A stretch of DNA of 64,000 bases from Planococcus glaciei. Lineage in GTDB: Bacteria; Bacillota; Bacilli; Bacillales_A; Planococcaceae. Every line of letters begins with the position of its first letter. Position 1 is the stretch's first letter. The notes beneath the pieces were generated by a model. The model had not been told where the DNA came from. It made no database searches and was given only the letters and a program-made list of their open reading frames with translations. Made by a program: the position numbers and the translations under genes. The stretch lies in NCBI RefSeq assembly GCF_900099655.1, contig NZ_FNDC01000014.1:62001-126000 (forward strand), written 5' to 3'. Of this stretch, positions 52,715 through 61,356 are shown piece by piece.

Positions 52715-53293
52715 ATGTCGAAAAAGTGGATTGGCTTGCTGGTGATTGCTGCAATGATCAGCATTGTCGTAGCCGGCATTGTGAAAAATAACATTGAAAA
52801 TACAACTGAATTTGATAATATTGCTTTAGGCAGCGATGTTGATTTTTTGGCCACGAAGGAAGGATTGGCCAAAGGGGAAGTAGCTCCCGATTTTGAACTG
52901 ACCACTTTGGATGGCAAAGCGGTAAAACTTTCCGACTACCAAGGGAAGAAAGTGATTTTAAATTTCTGGGCCACTTGGTGCCCGCCTTGCCGGGCGGAAA
53001 TGCCGCATATGCAAAAGTACTTTGAAGAGCAGGCAGGCCAGGAGAATGTAGAAATCCTGGCTGTCAATTTGACGACTGAAGACCGGGGCCTTGATAAAGT
53101 CGAAGCGTTTGTAAGCGAGTACGGGCTGACATTTCCGATTCCAATGGACAAAGAAGGCGAAATCGGATCTGTCTATCAGACAGTGACGATTCCGACCAGT
53201 TATATCCTTGACACGGATGGCCGGGTACAAAACAAAATTGTCGGGCCGATGAATGAAACAATGATCGAAGAACTGATTGCAAATATCGATTAA
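52715..53293 (+). CDS. Membrane-anchored thiol-disulfide oxidoreductase, ResA/TlpA-like
   Basis: A 192-residue protein with an uncleaved N-terminal membrane anchor (about 5-23) and an extracellular thioredoxin fold. GEVAPDFELTTLDGKAVKL is the AhpC/TSA-type entry strand, FWATWCPPCRAEMPHM the active site (Cys89, Cys92), and VTIPTSYILD holds the cis-Pro. ResA-type proteins reduce apocytochrome c thiols; cccB lies 3.6 kb upstream, but the substrate here is not proven. GGTGAATGAGGG precedes the ATG. Confidence 0.85.
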   Translation: MSKKWIGLLVIAAMISIVVAGIVKNNIENTTEFDNIALGSDVDFLATKEGLAKGEVAPDFELTTLDGKAVKLSDYQGKKVILNFWATWCPPCRAEMPHMQKYFEEQAGQENVEILAVNLTTEDRGLDKVEAFVSEYGLTFPIPMDKEGEIGSVYQTVTIPTSYILDTDGRVQNKIVGPMNETMIEELIANID

Positions 53294-53305
53294 GGGGCTG
53301 GAGCA

Positions 53306-54412
53306 ATGGATATGATGGAAACGAAAACGGTGCACACTGCTAAAGCAGGAGAACGGGCAATTCATCCAAAAGTTATGCCGCTGTATCAAACTTCTGCTTT
53401 TTCGTTCTCTTCACTCGAAGAGCTTGAAGGGTATTATGAAGGCAACGGGACGTATCTTTATTCCCGTACGGCCAATCCGAATACCGATGCCCTAGGAGAA
53501 ACGGTGGCGAATCTGGAAGGGGCACCAAAAGGCGTTGCCGCTTCATCCGGCATGTCTGCAATCCTCGCTGGCATTTTGGCAGTCGTGCAAGCGGGCGATC
53601 ATGTCCTTGCTGCCCAGGATGTCTACGGGGGGACTTTTCATTTGCTGAAAGAAGAGCTGGTCCGGTTAGGCATTGGCGTCCATTTTGCTGATTTCTCCAA
53701 TATCAGTGAAATTGAAAAGAACTTAATTGATTTTCCGGAAGTAAAGCTCTTATTCGGCGAATCCATCACCAATCCGTTTTTGCGTGTAGAAGATATTGAA
53801 GTTCTGGTCCAGCTTAAAAAGCGTTATGGCGTTAAAGTGATGATCGACAATACGTTCGCAACGCCTTATGCCGTTCGCCCTTTCGAATTGGGAGCTGACC
53901 TTGTCGCCCATAGCGCCACGAAGTATTTGGGCGGGCATAGTGATGTGACAGCCGGCGTTCTTGCCGGAGACAAGGAGCTGATTGCCCTTGCTGCAAACCG
54001 AATCGTTAACATGGGGATGAACCTTAGCCCGTTTGAAGCTTGGCTGGCGCTGCGCGGCATAAAAACCCTGGCGCTCCGCATGAAAGCCCAAACGGCCAAT
54101 GCCCAGGCAATTGCAGAATTCCTGAAAGACAAAGCACAAGTCTGGTACCCTGGAAAAGGGGCCATTGTGACATTTGCTCTACCCGAATCTGTGGATGTTT
54201 CCAAGTTTTTCTCATCGCTCGGCTGGATCCAGATTGTGCCTACTTTGGCAGGCGTCGAAACGACCGTCTCCTATCCTTACGGAACGTCCCACCGTGCATT
54301 ATCGGAAGAAGAAAAAGAAAAAATCGGCGTTACTCGCCAAGTAGTCCGGCTGTCAGCTGGCATAGAAGGAACAGAAGATATTTTGGCGCAGCTGGGTGCA
54401 GCTTTCAAATAA
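53306..54412 (+). CDS. Trans-sulfuration PLP enzyme (cystathionine gamma-synthase / gamma-lyase family)
   Basis: A 368-residue Cys/Met metabolism enzyme. YLYSRTANPNTDALGETVANLE, the DVYGGTFHLL cofactor loop, VMIDNTFATPY with the pyridine-N Asp, and HSATKYLGGHSDVTAG with the PLP lysine are present; RLSAGIEGTEDI is the C-terminal substrate Arg motif. The family covers MetI, MetC, MccB and methionine gamma-lyase, and the sequence alone does not decide. It starts 12 bases after the thioredoxin-like gene. Two ATG codons (53306 and 53312) are possible. Confidence 0.85.
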   Translation: MDMMETKTVHTAKAGERAIHPKVMPLYQTSAFSFSSLEELEGYYEGNGTYLYSRTANPNTDALGETVANLEGAPKGVAASSGMSAILAGILAVVQAGDHVLAAQDVYGGTFHLLKEELVRLGIGVHFADFSNISEIEKNLIDFPEVKLLFGESITNPFLRVEDIEVLVQLKKRYGVKVMIDNTFATPYAVRPFELGADLVAHSATKYLGGHSDVTAGVLAGDKELIALAANRIVNMGMNLSPFEAWLALRGIKTLALRMKAQTANAQAIAEFLKDKAQVWYPGKGAIVTFALPESVDVSKFFSSLGWIQIVPTLAGVETTVSYPYGTSHRALSEEEKEKIGVTRQVVRLSAGIEGTEDILAQLGAAFK

Positions 54413-54496
54413 CTTAAAAAGAAGTGCAGGAGCCTTCAGTTGTTTGGTACAATGAATTGAAGCTTAGTTGCAAGTGATAGGATGGTGTAAAGAAAA

Positions 54497-55654
54497 GTGA
54501 TAATGGATCTACTGCTAGACATAGGAAGAATTTTTGTTAACCCGCTTTTATACATAGCGCTGATTGCGGCTATTATGTTAGGATATTTCCGCGTAAAGCG
54601 GGAGAGGAAAATATTTCGTACCCGGATCGTTTGGGGTTGGACTGAATTTTCCGGATTTCTGAAAGACGGCTTGAAGTATGCCGTCATTTTTTCAGTCATT
54701 TTTGCGGGTGCCGGATTGGTGTTGCCGCTGGAATGGCTGGCTGCTTTAAGCATCATCAGCATCATAATGGTCATATCGGGATTTTATTCCGCGGGGTCGT
54801 TTATCTACTTAGCGGCTGCTGCGATAGGCCTCGTAGGGCTATTTGATGCAAATGGCTGGTCGCTGAATCTTGGATTCACCGATTTTAATGGCTATGCGAT
54901 TGCCATGGAATGGTTATTGCCCGTGGCACTTTTAGCAGGTGCTTTAGTGATTGCAGAAGGATTGCTGATCAGCAAAACCGGAGCCGCTTCAGCTTCTCCG
55001 CAACTCGAGAAATCTTCCCGGGGATTGAAAGCGGCAGTTTACGGTTCCAAGCGCCTTTGGTTGATTCCGCTGCTGCTTGTTGTACCGGGTTCTCTAATAG
55101 AAGAAGCAGCGCCTTATTGGCCGCAGCTTCCAATTGGAGAAAGTTCGTTTTCGTTTATTCTTTTCCCGTTTGTGTTCGGTTTCCAAAACCGTGCCCGGAA
55201 AACTTTGCCTGTCTACTTGTTTCCTCAGATTGGCAAAATGACTTGGCAGCTGGGCATCGGCATCGTGCTGTTGGCCTTGCTGGGCTTATTATGGGCTCCA
55301 ATGGCTATCGTTGCGTTAGTGCTTGGCGTTATTGGCCGCATTGCCATCACCGTCTACTTTGAACAGAAAGAGCGGCATGGCAAGCATGCAGTTACGCCAA
55401 AAGCGGAAGGCGTCATGATTGTCGATGTGCTGCCGGACTCACCCGCCCATAAAATGGGCTTGCAGCGCGGAGAAGTCATCCGAAAAGTGAATGGCTTGGC
55501 TGTTTCGAACGAAACGGAATTGTACCAAGCGATTCAAGTGAATGCGGCACACTGCCGTTTGGAAGTGCTTGACCATAACGATGAATTGAGGCTCCGCCAG
55601 CACGTCATATTCCGGCACGATCATCACCGATTAGGGCTGATTGTTGTCAATTGA
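54497..55654 (+). CDS. minJ: PDZ-domain membrane protein, MinJ-like
   Basis: A 385-residue protein with six to eight membrane segments in the first 290 residues and a C-terminal PDZ domain (about 300-385): GVMIVDVLPDSPAHKMGLQR then GEVIRKVNGLAVSNETELYQ. Size, layout and place upstream of csbA match B. subtilis MinJ (SwrAB), which links DivIVA to MinCD at the poles. The start could be GTG 54497 or ATG 54503; neither has a strong site. Confidence 0.75.
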   Translation: MIMDLLLDIGRIFVNPLLYIALIAAIMLGYFRVKRERKIFRTRIVWGWTEFSGFLKDGLKYAVIFSVIFAGAGLVLPLEWLAALSIISIIMVISGFYSAGSFIYLAAAAIGLVGLFDANGWSLNLGFTDFNGYAIAMEWLLPVALLAGALVIAEGLLISKTGAASASPQLEKSSRGLKAAVYGSKRLWLIPLLLVVPGSLIEEAAPYWPQLPIGESSFSFILFPFVFGFQNRARKTLPVYLFPQIGKMTWQLGIGIVLLALLGLLWAPMAIVALVLGVIGRIAITVYFEQKERHGKHAVTPKAEGVMIVDVLPDSPAHKMGLQRGEVIRKVNGLAVSNETELYQAIQVNAAHCRLEVLDHNDELRLRQHVIFRHDHHRLGLIVVN

Positions 55655-55666
55655 GGAGTTTAAGTG

Positions 55667-55924
55667 ATGGAATCGATGTTCACGAAGTTTTTACTGTCGC
55701 TGCTGCTGCCGGGGTTGTTTGTCGTGTTGTTCACGAGAGTAACATTTAACCACGTCGTGGGATTGGTTTTGACCGTGGCGCTGATTGCAGCGGCCGTTTA
55801 TGCAGGATACACAAATACATGGTTTTTATATATCGTAAACGCCGCCTCCCTGACTATCGGGTTCTGGTATGCTACGAATATGTATAAACGCTCAAAAAAA
55901 GCCGAAACTCATGAAAATGAGTGA
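55667..55924 (+). CDS. csbA: CsbA-family membrane protein
   Basis: An 85-residue protein with three membrane segments: FLLSLLLPGLFVVLFTRV, GLVLTVALIAAAVYAGY and FLYIVNAASLTIGFWYA, and a charged tail. This resembles CsbA, a small stress-linked membrane protein. GAGGAG eight bases before the ATG at 55667 decides the start over the GTG just upstream. In B. subtilis uvrB follows csbA; here the azl genes follow in the opposite direction. Confidence 0.8.
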   Translation: MESMFTKFLLSLLLPGLFVVLFTRVTFNHVVGLVLTVALIAAAVYAGYTNTWFLYIVNAASLTIGFWYATNMYKRSKKAETHENE

Positions 55925-55934
55925 CGGCTTTTTT
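55897..55934. terminator. Bidirectional terminator between csbA and azlD
   Basis: AAAGCCG..ACTCAT / ATGAGT..CGGCTTT with a two-base internal loop, A-run on the left and T-run on the right. It overlaps the end of csbA. Confidence 0.85.
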
Positions 55935-55937
55935 ATT

Positions 55938-56249
55938 TTACATAAAGAACAGGCTGTAGCATGCCAAGACGGCAATGGAACCCAACACGACAATCATCAC
56001 GTTGGCGCCGGCAAAAGCAATGCCAAATGCGGCAACAGCACCGACAACTCCGAACCAGATATTTCCTTCCTGTATAAAGAAAATGGCAGGGAAGATGAGT
56101 GCCCCAAGAACCGCGTAAGGGATGTTGCGGAGAACATTTTGGACAGAAGCCGGAAGCTCCCGCCCTTCTAAAAAAGTAAGTGGAATGGCACGCGGAATAT
56201 AAGTGACAACAGCCATTCCAAGAATCATCCACCAAAACCAAGCTCCCAT
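55938..56249 (-). CDS. azlD: Branched-chain amino acid exporter small subunit AzlD
   Basis: A 103-residue protein with four membrane segments. MVVTYIPRAIPLTFL, the NVLRNIPYAVLGALIFPAIFF block and the glycine-rich VGAVAAFGIAFAGANVMIVV are typical. AzlC-AzlD exports branched-chain amino acids. Its ATG directly follows the azlC stop codon. Confidence 0.9.
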   Translation of the reverse strand: MGAWFWWMILGMAVVTYIPRAIPLTFLEGRELPASVQNVLRNIPYAVLGALIFPAIFFIQEGNIWFGVVGAVAAFGIAFAGANVMIVVLGSIAVLACYSLFFM

Positions 56250-56942
56250 TTAAGACTTCCTCTCTTTCGGTGAAATCAGTTCAACAAATACAGCAGAAGC
56301 CAGAGTGGCCACCAAGATGGCCCAGCCCGTCGAAAGCCATTCTGTAAAATAGAAAAAGGCATGGGTAAGGCCGGCGATTGCAGCGAGACTTACCACTTTT
56401 CGGTTTCTGCGCATGGACGGAACAAGCAGACCGACGAACATGGCATACAAAGCAATGGACATGGAGGCCTGGAGAAACTGAGGCAAGTTGGCGCCAATCA
56501 TATGCCCAACTGCGGTAAAGACGACCCAACTGCTATAAGAGATGAGAATAACACCCGCAGCAAAACTTGTTTTCAGCCGGCCGCCTTGTTGCGTGGCCAA
56601 TACGGAAAATGATTCGTCTGTGATGCCGAACGCGTAGAGGGCTTTTTTCCATCGGGCATCTGGCTGCATCTTCTCGTTCAATGCCGCCGTCATTAAGAAG
56701 TGCCGGATATTGACCACAAAAGTATTCAAGACGATCAGAATCGGCGCAACGCCTGCGGCAATCAACGACAATGATATGTATTGTGCAGCTCCGGCAAAAA
56801 CAAAAATACTCATGGCCGTTGCTTCAATCAAGGAAAGGCCGGTCGTCTTGGCAAGCAAGCCAAATGTTAAAGCTATCGGAAAATAACCGATGGCGATACT
56901 GCTGCCGGCTTTTACTCCAGCAGAAAAACCCCGACTATCCAT
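56250..56942 (-). CDS. azlC: Branched-chain amino acid exporter large subunit AzlC
   Basis: A 230-residue membrane protein with five to six segments. GSSIAIGYFPIALTFGLLAK, MSIFVFAGAAQYISLSLIA, LNTFVVNIRHFLMTAAL and YAFGITDESFSV are the family blocks. The ATG at 56942 has GAAGGAGCG before it; in-frame codons further upstream (to 57062) lack a site. Together with brnQ at 30 kb the window encodes both import and export of branched-chain amino acids. Confidence 0.92.
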   Translation of the reverse strand: MDSRGFSAGVKAGSSIAIGYFPIALTFGLLAKTTGLSLIEATAMSIFVFAGAAQYISLSLIAAGVAPILIVLNTFVVNIRHFLMTAALNEKMQPDARWKKALYAFGITDESFSVLATQQGGRLKTSFAAGVILISYSSWVVFTAVGHMIGANLPQFLQASMSIALYAMFVGLLVPSMRRNRKVVSLAAIAGLTHAFFYFTEWLSTGWAILVATLASAVFVELISPKERKS

Positions 56943-57171
56943 CTGTTTCGCTCCTTCTTCATATGTATTACTCATTTTCCAAATGTGGAGAAAGAGTGTA
57001 AAGTAATTAATATAGCATATCACAATATTAACTGATTTTTGAAGACAGATTTTCTGGATCATTTAAATGCCCAAAAATAAAAAGTGTGCAATCTCCCCGT
57101 TGCTGAAATTTGCCCAACAGGCACCGTGCAATGAGGAAATAAAAAATCTACGTATTCAAAGGATGAAGTGC

Positions 57172-57801
57172 ATGTCTGATTTTTTCACAATGGAAAACAT
57201 AATTGAGTTGACTCAATCTTACCGGGCATTCGGTCCGTTGATCGGTTTTCTCTTGCCTTTTATTGAAGCCTTTCTGCCGTTTCTTCCTTTGTTTGTTTTT
57301 GTGTTTGCCAATGCAACGGCATATGGCTTATGGATCGGCTTTCTTTTATCCTGGGGCGGTTCAGTGCTCGGGGCTTATGCGGTTTTCCTGGTGGTCCGGA
57401 AATACGGCCGCGCCCGATTCATGAATTTTATGACGAAACACCAAAAAGTGGAAAAGCTGATCTTGTGGGTGGAGCGAAACGGCTTTGGGCCGCTGTTCCT
57501 GCTTCTTTGTTTTCCGTTCACGCCATCAGCACTGGTCAATGTGGTAGCGGGCTTATCGAATATCAGCAGGCATTATTATTTGCTGACGGTCATGGCTGGA
57601 AAATTGGTTATGGTGTTTATGATTTCTTACGTAGGATACGATATCCGGGCTTTATTCACCCAGCCTGTCCGCACAGCGATTGTGGTAGTGGTCATCATTT
57701 TGCTCTACGTCATCGGAAAAATTCTGGAAAAAAGGCTCAACAAGCGAGTGGAAGCTGACTTCCGCCGGGCAAGCGAAGAATACAGAAAAGAGAAGCTGTA
57801 A
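57172..57801 (+). CDS. TVP38/TMEM64 (DedA-like) membrane protein
   Basis: A 209-residue protein with about five segments. PFIEAFLPFLPLFVFVFANA and the later FGPLFLLLCFPFTPSALVNVVAGLS carry the SNARE-associated/VTT family motif; a basic cytosolic tail ends the protein. The family includes lipid scramblase-like and lipid-carrier proteins; the role here is not known. The ATG at 57172 follows AAAGGATG with nine-base spacing, which is preferred over longer forms up to 57067. Confidence 0.82.
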   Translation: MSDFFTMENIIELTQSYRAFGPLIGFLLPFIEAFLPFLPLFVFVFANATAYGLWIGFLLSWGGSVLGAYAVFLVVRKYGRARFMNFMTKHQKVEKLILWVERNGFGPLFLLLCFPFTPSALVNVVAGLSNISRHYYLLTVMAGKLVMVFMISYVGYDIRALFTQPVRTAIVVVVIILLYVIGKILEKRLNKRVEADFRRASEEYRKEKL

Positions 57802-57814
57802 CAGGGCACCGGAA

Positions 57815-57844
57815 TTGGTAAACAGCACCTTATTCATATATAAT
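57815..57844 (+). promoter_or_regulatory. SigA-type promoter of addB-addA
   Basis: TTGGTA (57815-57820), 18-base spacer, perfect TATAAT (57839-57844), 36 bases before the GTG start of addB. Confidence 0.6.
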
Positions 57845-57846
57845 AA

Positions 57847-57858
57847 GAACAAACGTTC
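57847..57858. promoter_or_regulatory. LexA-like SOS box before addB
   Basis: GAAC-AAAC-GTTC (57847-57858), a perfect GAAC-N4-GTTC inverted repeat with A and T as outer bases, placed two bases after the TATAAT of addB. This matches the Bacillus LexA (DinR) box core CGAAC-N4-GTTCG apart from the outermost C and G. Confidence 0.6.
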
Positions 57859-57879
57859 TATTAGAAGGGAAGTGGCGTT

Positions 57880-60800
57880 GTGTCATTGCGAATTATCTAT
57901 GGACGAGCCGGATCTGGAAAAAGCCGGTTTATCCAGGAAGAAATTGCTGCGGAATTAAAACGCAGCCGAGACGGAAACCCGCTGTTTTTAATTGTGCCGG
58001 ACCAGATGTCATTTTCTACAGAGTACCGTTTATCGTCGGCTTATGGGATGAGCGGGATGATTCGTGCTCAGGCTGTAACGTTCAAGCGCCTTGCTTGGCG
58101 TGTGCTGCAGGAAGTAGGGGGCATCAGCCGGAAAGAAGTGGATACGTTCGGCTACCGCATGCTGATCCGCAGTTTGCTGGAAGAGCACAGGGAAGATTTC
58201 CAATTGTTCCGCCGGGCAGCTGGAAAAAGAGGGTTTACTGACCAGATTGAACAATTGGTCAAAGAGTTCGCCCGCTATTGTGTCGATTGCGGAGAATTGA
58301 CAACAATCCGGTCGTCCCTGGCTTCTGCTGGAGCTCCGCGGACGCTTTTGGACAAAGCGGCAGATTTGGAACTGATATTGAAAGAAATTGAGAACCGCCT
58401 AGGAAAGGTCTTTGTGGATTCCGAAGGGCATTTGGCGCTGTTATCCGAGAAAATCAAGTTTTCAGAGACGGTTAAATCTGCTGAAATTTATATTGATGGA
58501 TTTTTCGCTTTTACCGCACGCGAGTACGAAATCATATTTGAACTGATGAAATATGCGAAGAACGTTACCATCGTTCTTCCGATGGACAATCAAACAGACC
58601 CCAACGACGAACAGGCTATTTTTTATCAGTCGGCCAATACCGGCGCACGGTTAACGGAACAGGCGCGCCAAAAGGGCATAGAGGTCGACCATCCGGTATA
58701 CATGGACGAACAGTGGCGTTTCAACAAAGTGGAACTTGCGCACCTTGAAGAACATTTCGATGTTTACCCGCTGGTTGCTTCACAGTCAAGCGGTGCCATC
58801 TCTTTGGTGGAAGCTTCCAACCGAAGAGCGGAAGTGCACGCAATGGCGCGTTCCATCCGCCGGCAAATCCAGGAAGGGATGCGCTATAAAGACATCGCCA
58901 TCTTGTACCGGCAGCCGGAAGCATATGATGAATTGATCAATACCATTTTCCCTCAATACGACATTCCGTATTTTATCAGCCAGAAAAAGTCGATGCTGCA
59001 CCATCCATTAATTGAATTCAGCCGTTCTGTGCTGGAAGCCTTGTCTTCGAATTATTCCTATGAACCGGTATTCCGGGCAGTCAAAACGGATTTGTTTTTC
59101 CCAGAGGGCAGTGTTTCAAAATGGCGGGAACGCAGTGATCTACTTGAGAATTTCGTCATCGCCAACGGCATTTACGGCGAACGCTGGTTTGAGGAGAAGC
59201 GCTGGTTTTATAAGAAATACAGAGGACTGGAATTCCATACAGGCATCCAAACCGATGAGGAACTGGCTGCCCAAATGGAATTGCATGCTGTCCGCGATTT
59301 GATCCGTGAGCCGCTGTCCGGGCTGAAGGAAAAATTGACAGCTTGCTCGACAGGAAGAGAATTTGCGGAAGCCCTGTATTTATTCGTTGAACACATGCAT
59401 GTTTACGAAAAGCTGCAGGCCCTGAAAGAACGCGAAGAATCCGAACACAGGCTGCTAGCAGCCACTGAACACGAACAGGCATGGACGCAGTGGGTGGAAG
59501 TGCTGGACCAGTTTGTGCTGATGTTCGGCGATAAGGAAATCGATCTTGCAACCGCCGCTAAGATTTTGGATGAAGGGTTTGAAACGCTGGAGTTTTCCCG
59601 TATTCCCCCTTCACTGGATCAAATCACGGTTTCAAAAATCGATTTGGCCCGGCTGATGGACATCAAGTCGGTATTTGTCATCGGCGTCAATGACGGCGTT
59701 CTGCCGCAGCGCGTGGAGCAGGAAGGCTTGCTGACGGATGCCGAACGGGAATGGTTTGCAAAAATCGGCATTGAACTGGCTCCCACTTCGAAAATGCGGT
59801 TGATGGACGAAACCTATACCGCTTACCGTACGTTTACAGCATCATCTGATTTGCTGACGGTTTCTTATCCGATTGCTGATGAGGAAGGGAAGGCCCTATT
59901 GCCTTCACTGTATATCCAAAAAATCCAGGACATGTTCGGGCTGGAACGGATTCCAGCTGTGATTGACCCGGAAGAACTGAAAGACGTTTCCCCTTTGCCT
60001 TATATTTCGCACCCGCGGGCGAGCCTCGCTTATTTGACGTCGCAGCTGCGCGGCGGCGAATTGTCGGCTGAATGGCGCGCTGTGCTGTCTTATTACCGGG
60101 AAGATCCGTTTTGGGCTTCTGTTGTCGAGCGGATTGTCAAACCGATCAAGGCCAATGTGGCGGATCCGCTGCGGGAAGAAATTGCAGAGCCGCTGTATGG
60201 CCTGCCGGTCTCATCGAGCGTCTCCCGGGTTGAAACGTATTTCAGCTGCCCATTTGCCCAGTATGTGGCATACGGTCTAAGGCTTGAAGAGCGGGACCAA
60301 TACAAATTGGCGGCGCCGGCTATGGGGGATTTATTCCATGCCGCAGTCAAATGGATTTCAGATGAAGTGAGCCGCCTTGGGGTCTCCTGGTCTTCTCTAA
60401 GCAAAAAACAATGCCAGGAATTGGCCAAAGAGGCGATTCAGCAGTTGTCGCCTTATTTTGTCAATTATATTTTAATCAGTTCTCACCGATACCGCTATAT
60501 TCAGCATAAATTAGAAGGAATTATCCGCCAAACTGCGTTTATGCTCAGCCGCCATGCCAAAGTATCCGGTTTTGCGCCAGTTGCGCTGGACGTCGGATTT
60601 GGCGGTTCTGAAGCCATTCCGCCGCTTGATATTGCCTTGAAGCGCGGCCGCCAAATGAATGTGCGTGGTCGCATTGACCGCATCGACTCCACGGAAATCA
60701 ACGGCAAGCCGTATATCCGCATCGTCGATTACAAATCATCGAAGCAAGGTCTCGACCTTGGGGATGTTTACCACGGCCTGTCGCTGCAGACCTTCACTTA

Positions 60801-61356
60801 TTTGGATGTGGCTTTAGCCAATTCAGACCGCTGGCTCGGCACGCAGGCAGAACCGGCGGGCGTGCTGTATTTCCATATGCACAACCCGATGCTGAAGTTG
60901 ACAAAACTGATGACGGCAGAAGAAATTGAAGAAGAAGTCGCCAAGTCGTTCAAAATGAACGGGCTGATTGTGGAAGATCCCGAAGTTGTACGTGCGATGG
61001 ACAGTGACATTGAAGGCTATTCCAATGTTATTCCGGTGCGCATGAATAAAAAAGGCGAGATTTCAACATCCCAGTCCCGGACGGTCCAAAAAGGCGATAT
61101 GGAAATGATCCGCCATTTTGTCCGCAACAAGCACCAAAAAGCCGGCAACGGCATCTTGGACGGCGATACCGAAATCACGCCTTACAAAGTGAAGGAAGAT
61201 ACACCGTGCCAGTTTTGTTCCTACCGTTCCATCTGCCAGTTCGATCCGTCAGATCCGGAACAAACTTACCGCAAATTGCCGGATTTAAGCGCTGATAAAG
61301 CAATAGAATTGATTCGAAAGGAGACTGCAGACGATGATTCCGATAAAACCGACTGA
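57880..61356 (+). CDS. addB: ATP-dependent helicase-nuclease subunit B
   Basis: An 1158-residue subunit of AddAB, which processes DNA double-strand ends to 3' tails at Chi sites. IIYGRAGSGKSRFIQEE is a Walker A; the C-terminal nuclease has RGRIDRIDS and IVDYKSSKQ; an iron-sulfur cluster is formed by the Cys in YFSCPFAQY and the three in CQFCSYRSIC. Length matches the family. The start is a GTG; AAGGGAAG lies before it. It overlaps addA by 23 bases. A LexA-like box stands in front. Confidence 0.95.
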   Translation: MSLRIIYGRAGSGKSRFIQEEIAAELKRSRDGNPLFLIVPDQMSFSTEYRLSSAYGMSGMIRAQAVTFKRLAWRVLQEVGGISRKEVDTFGYRMLIRSLLEEHREDFQLFRRAAGKRGFTDQIEQLVKEFARYCVDCGELTTIRSSLASAGAPRTLLDKAADLELILKEIENRLGKVFVDSEGHLALLSEKIKFSETVKSAEIYIDGFFAFTAREYEIIFELMKYAKNVTIVLPMDNQTDPNDEQAIFYQSANTGARLTEQARQKGIEVDHPVYMDEQWRFNKVELAHLEEHFDVYPLVASQSSGAISLVEASNRRAEVHAMARSIRRQIQEGMRYKDIAILYRQPEAYDELINTIFPQYDIPYFISQKKSMLHHPLIEFSRSVLEALSSNYSYEPVFRAVKTDLFFPEGSVSKWRERSDLLENFVIANGIYGERWFEEKRWFYKKYRGLEFHTGIQTDEELAAQMELHAVRDLIREPLSGLKEKLTACSTGREFAEALYLFVEHMHVYEKLQALKEREESEHRLLAATEHEQAWTQWVEVLDQFVLMFGDKEIDLATAAKILDEGFETLEFSRIPPSLDQITVSKIDLARLMDIKSVFVIGVNDGVLPQRVEQEGLLTDAEREWFAKIGIELAPTSKMRLMDETYTAYRTFTASSDLLTVSYPIADEEGKALLPSLYIQKIQDMFGLERIPAVIDPEELKDVSPLPYISHPRASLAYLTSQLRGGELSAEWRAVLSYYREDPFWASVVERIVKPIKANVADPLREEIAEPLYGLPVSSSVSRVETYFSCPFAQYVAYGLRLEERDQYKLAAPAMGDLFHAAVKWISDEVSRLGVSWSSLSKKQCQELAKEAIQQLSPYFVNYILISSHRYRYIQHKLEGIIRQTAFMLSRHAKVSGFAPVALDVGFGGSEAIPPLDIALKRGRQMNVRGRIDRIDSTEINGKPYIRIVDYKSSKQGLDLGDVYHGLSLQTFTYLDVALANSDRWLGTQAEPAGVLYFHMHNPMLKLTKLMTAEEIEEEVAKSFKMNGLIVEDPEVVRAMDSDIEGYSNVIPVRMNKKGEISTSQSRTVQKGDMEMIRHFVRNKHQKAGNGILDGDTEITPYKVKEDTPCQFCSYRSICQFDPSDPEQTYRKLPDLSADKAIELIRKETADDDSDKTD

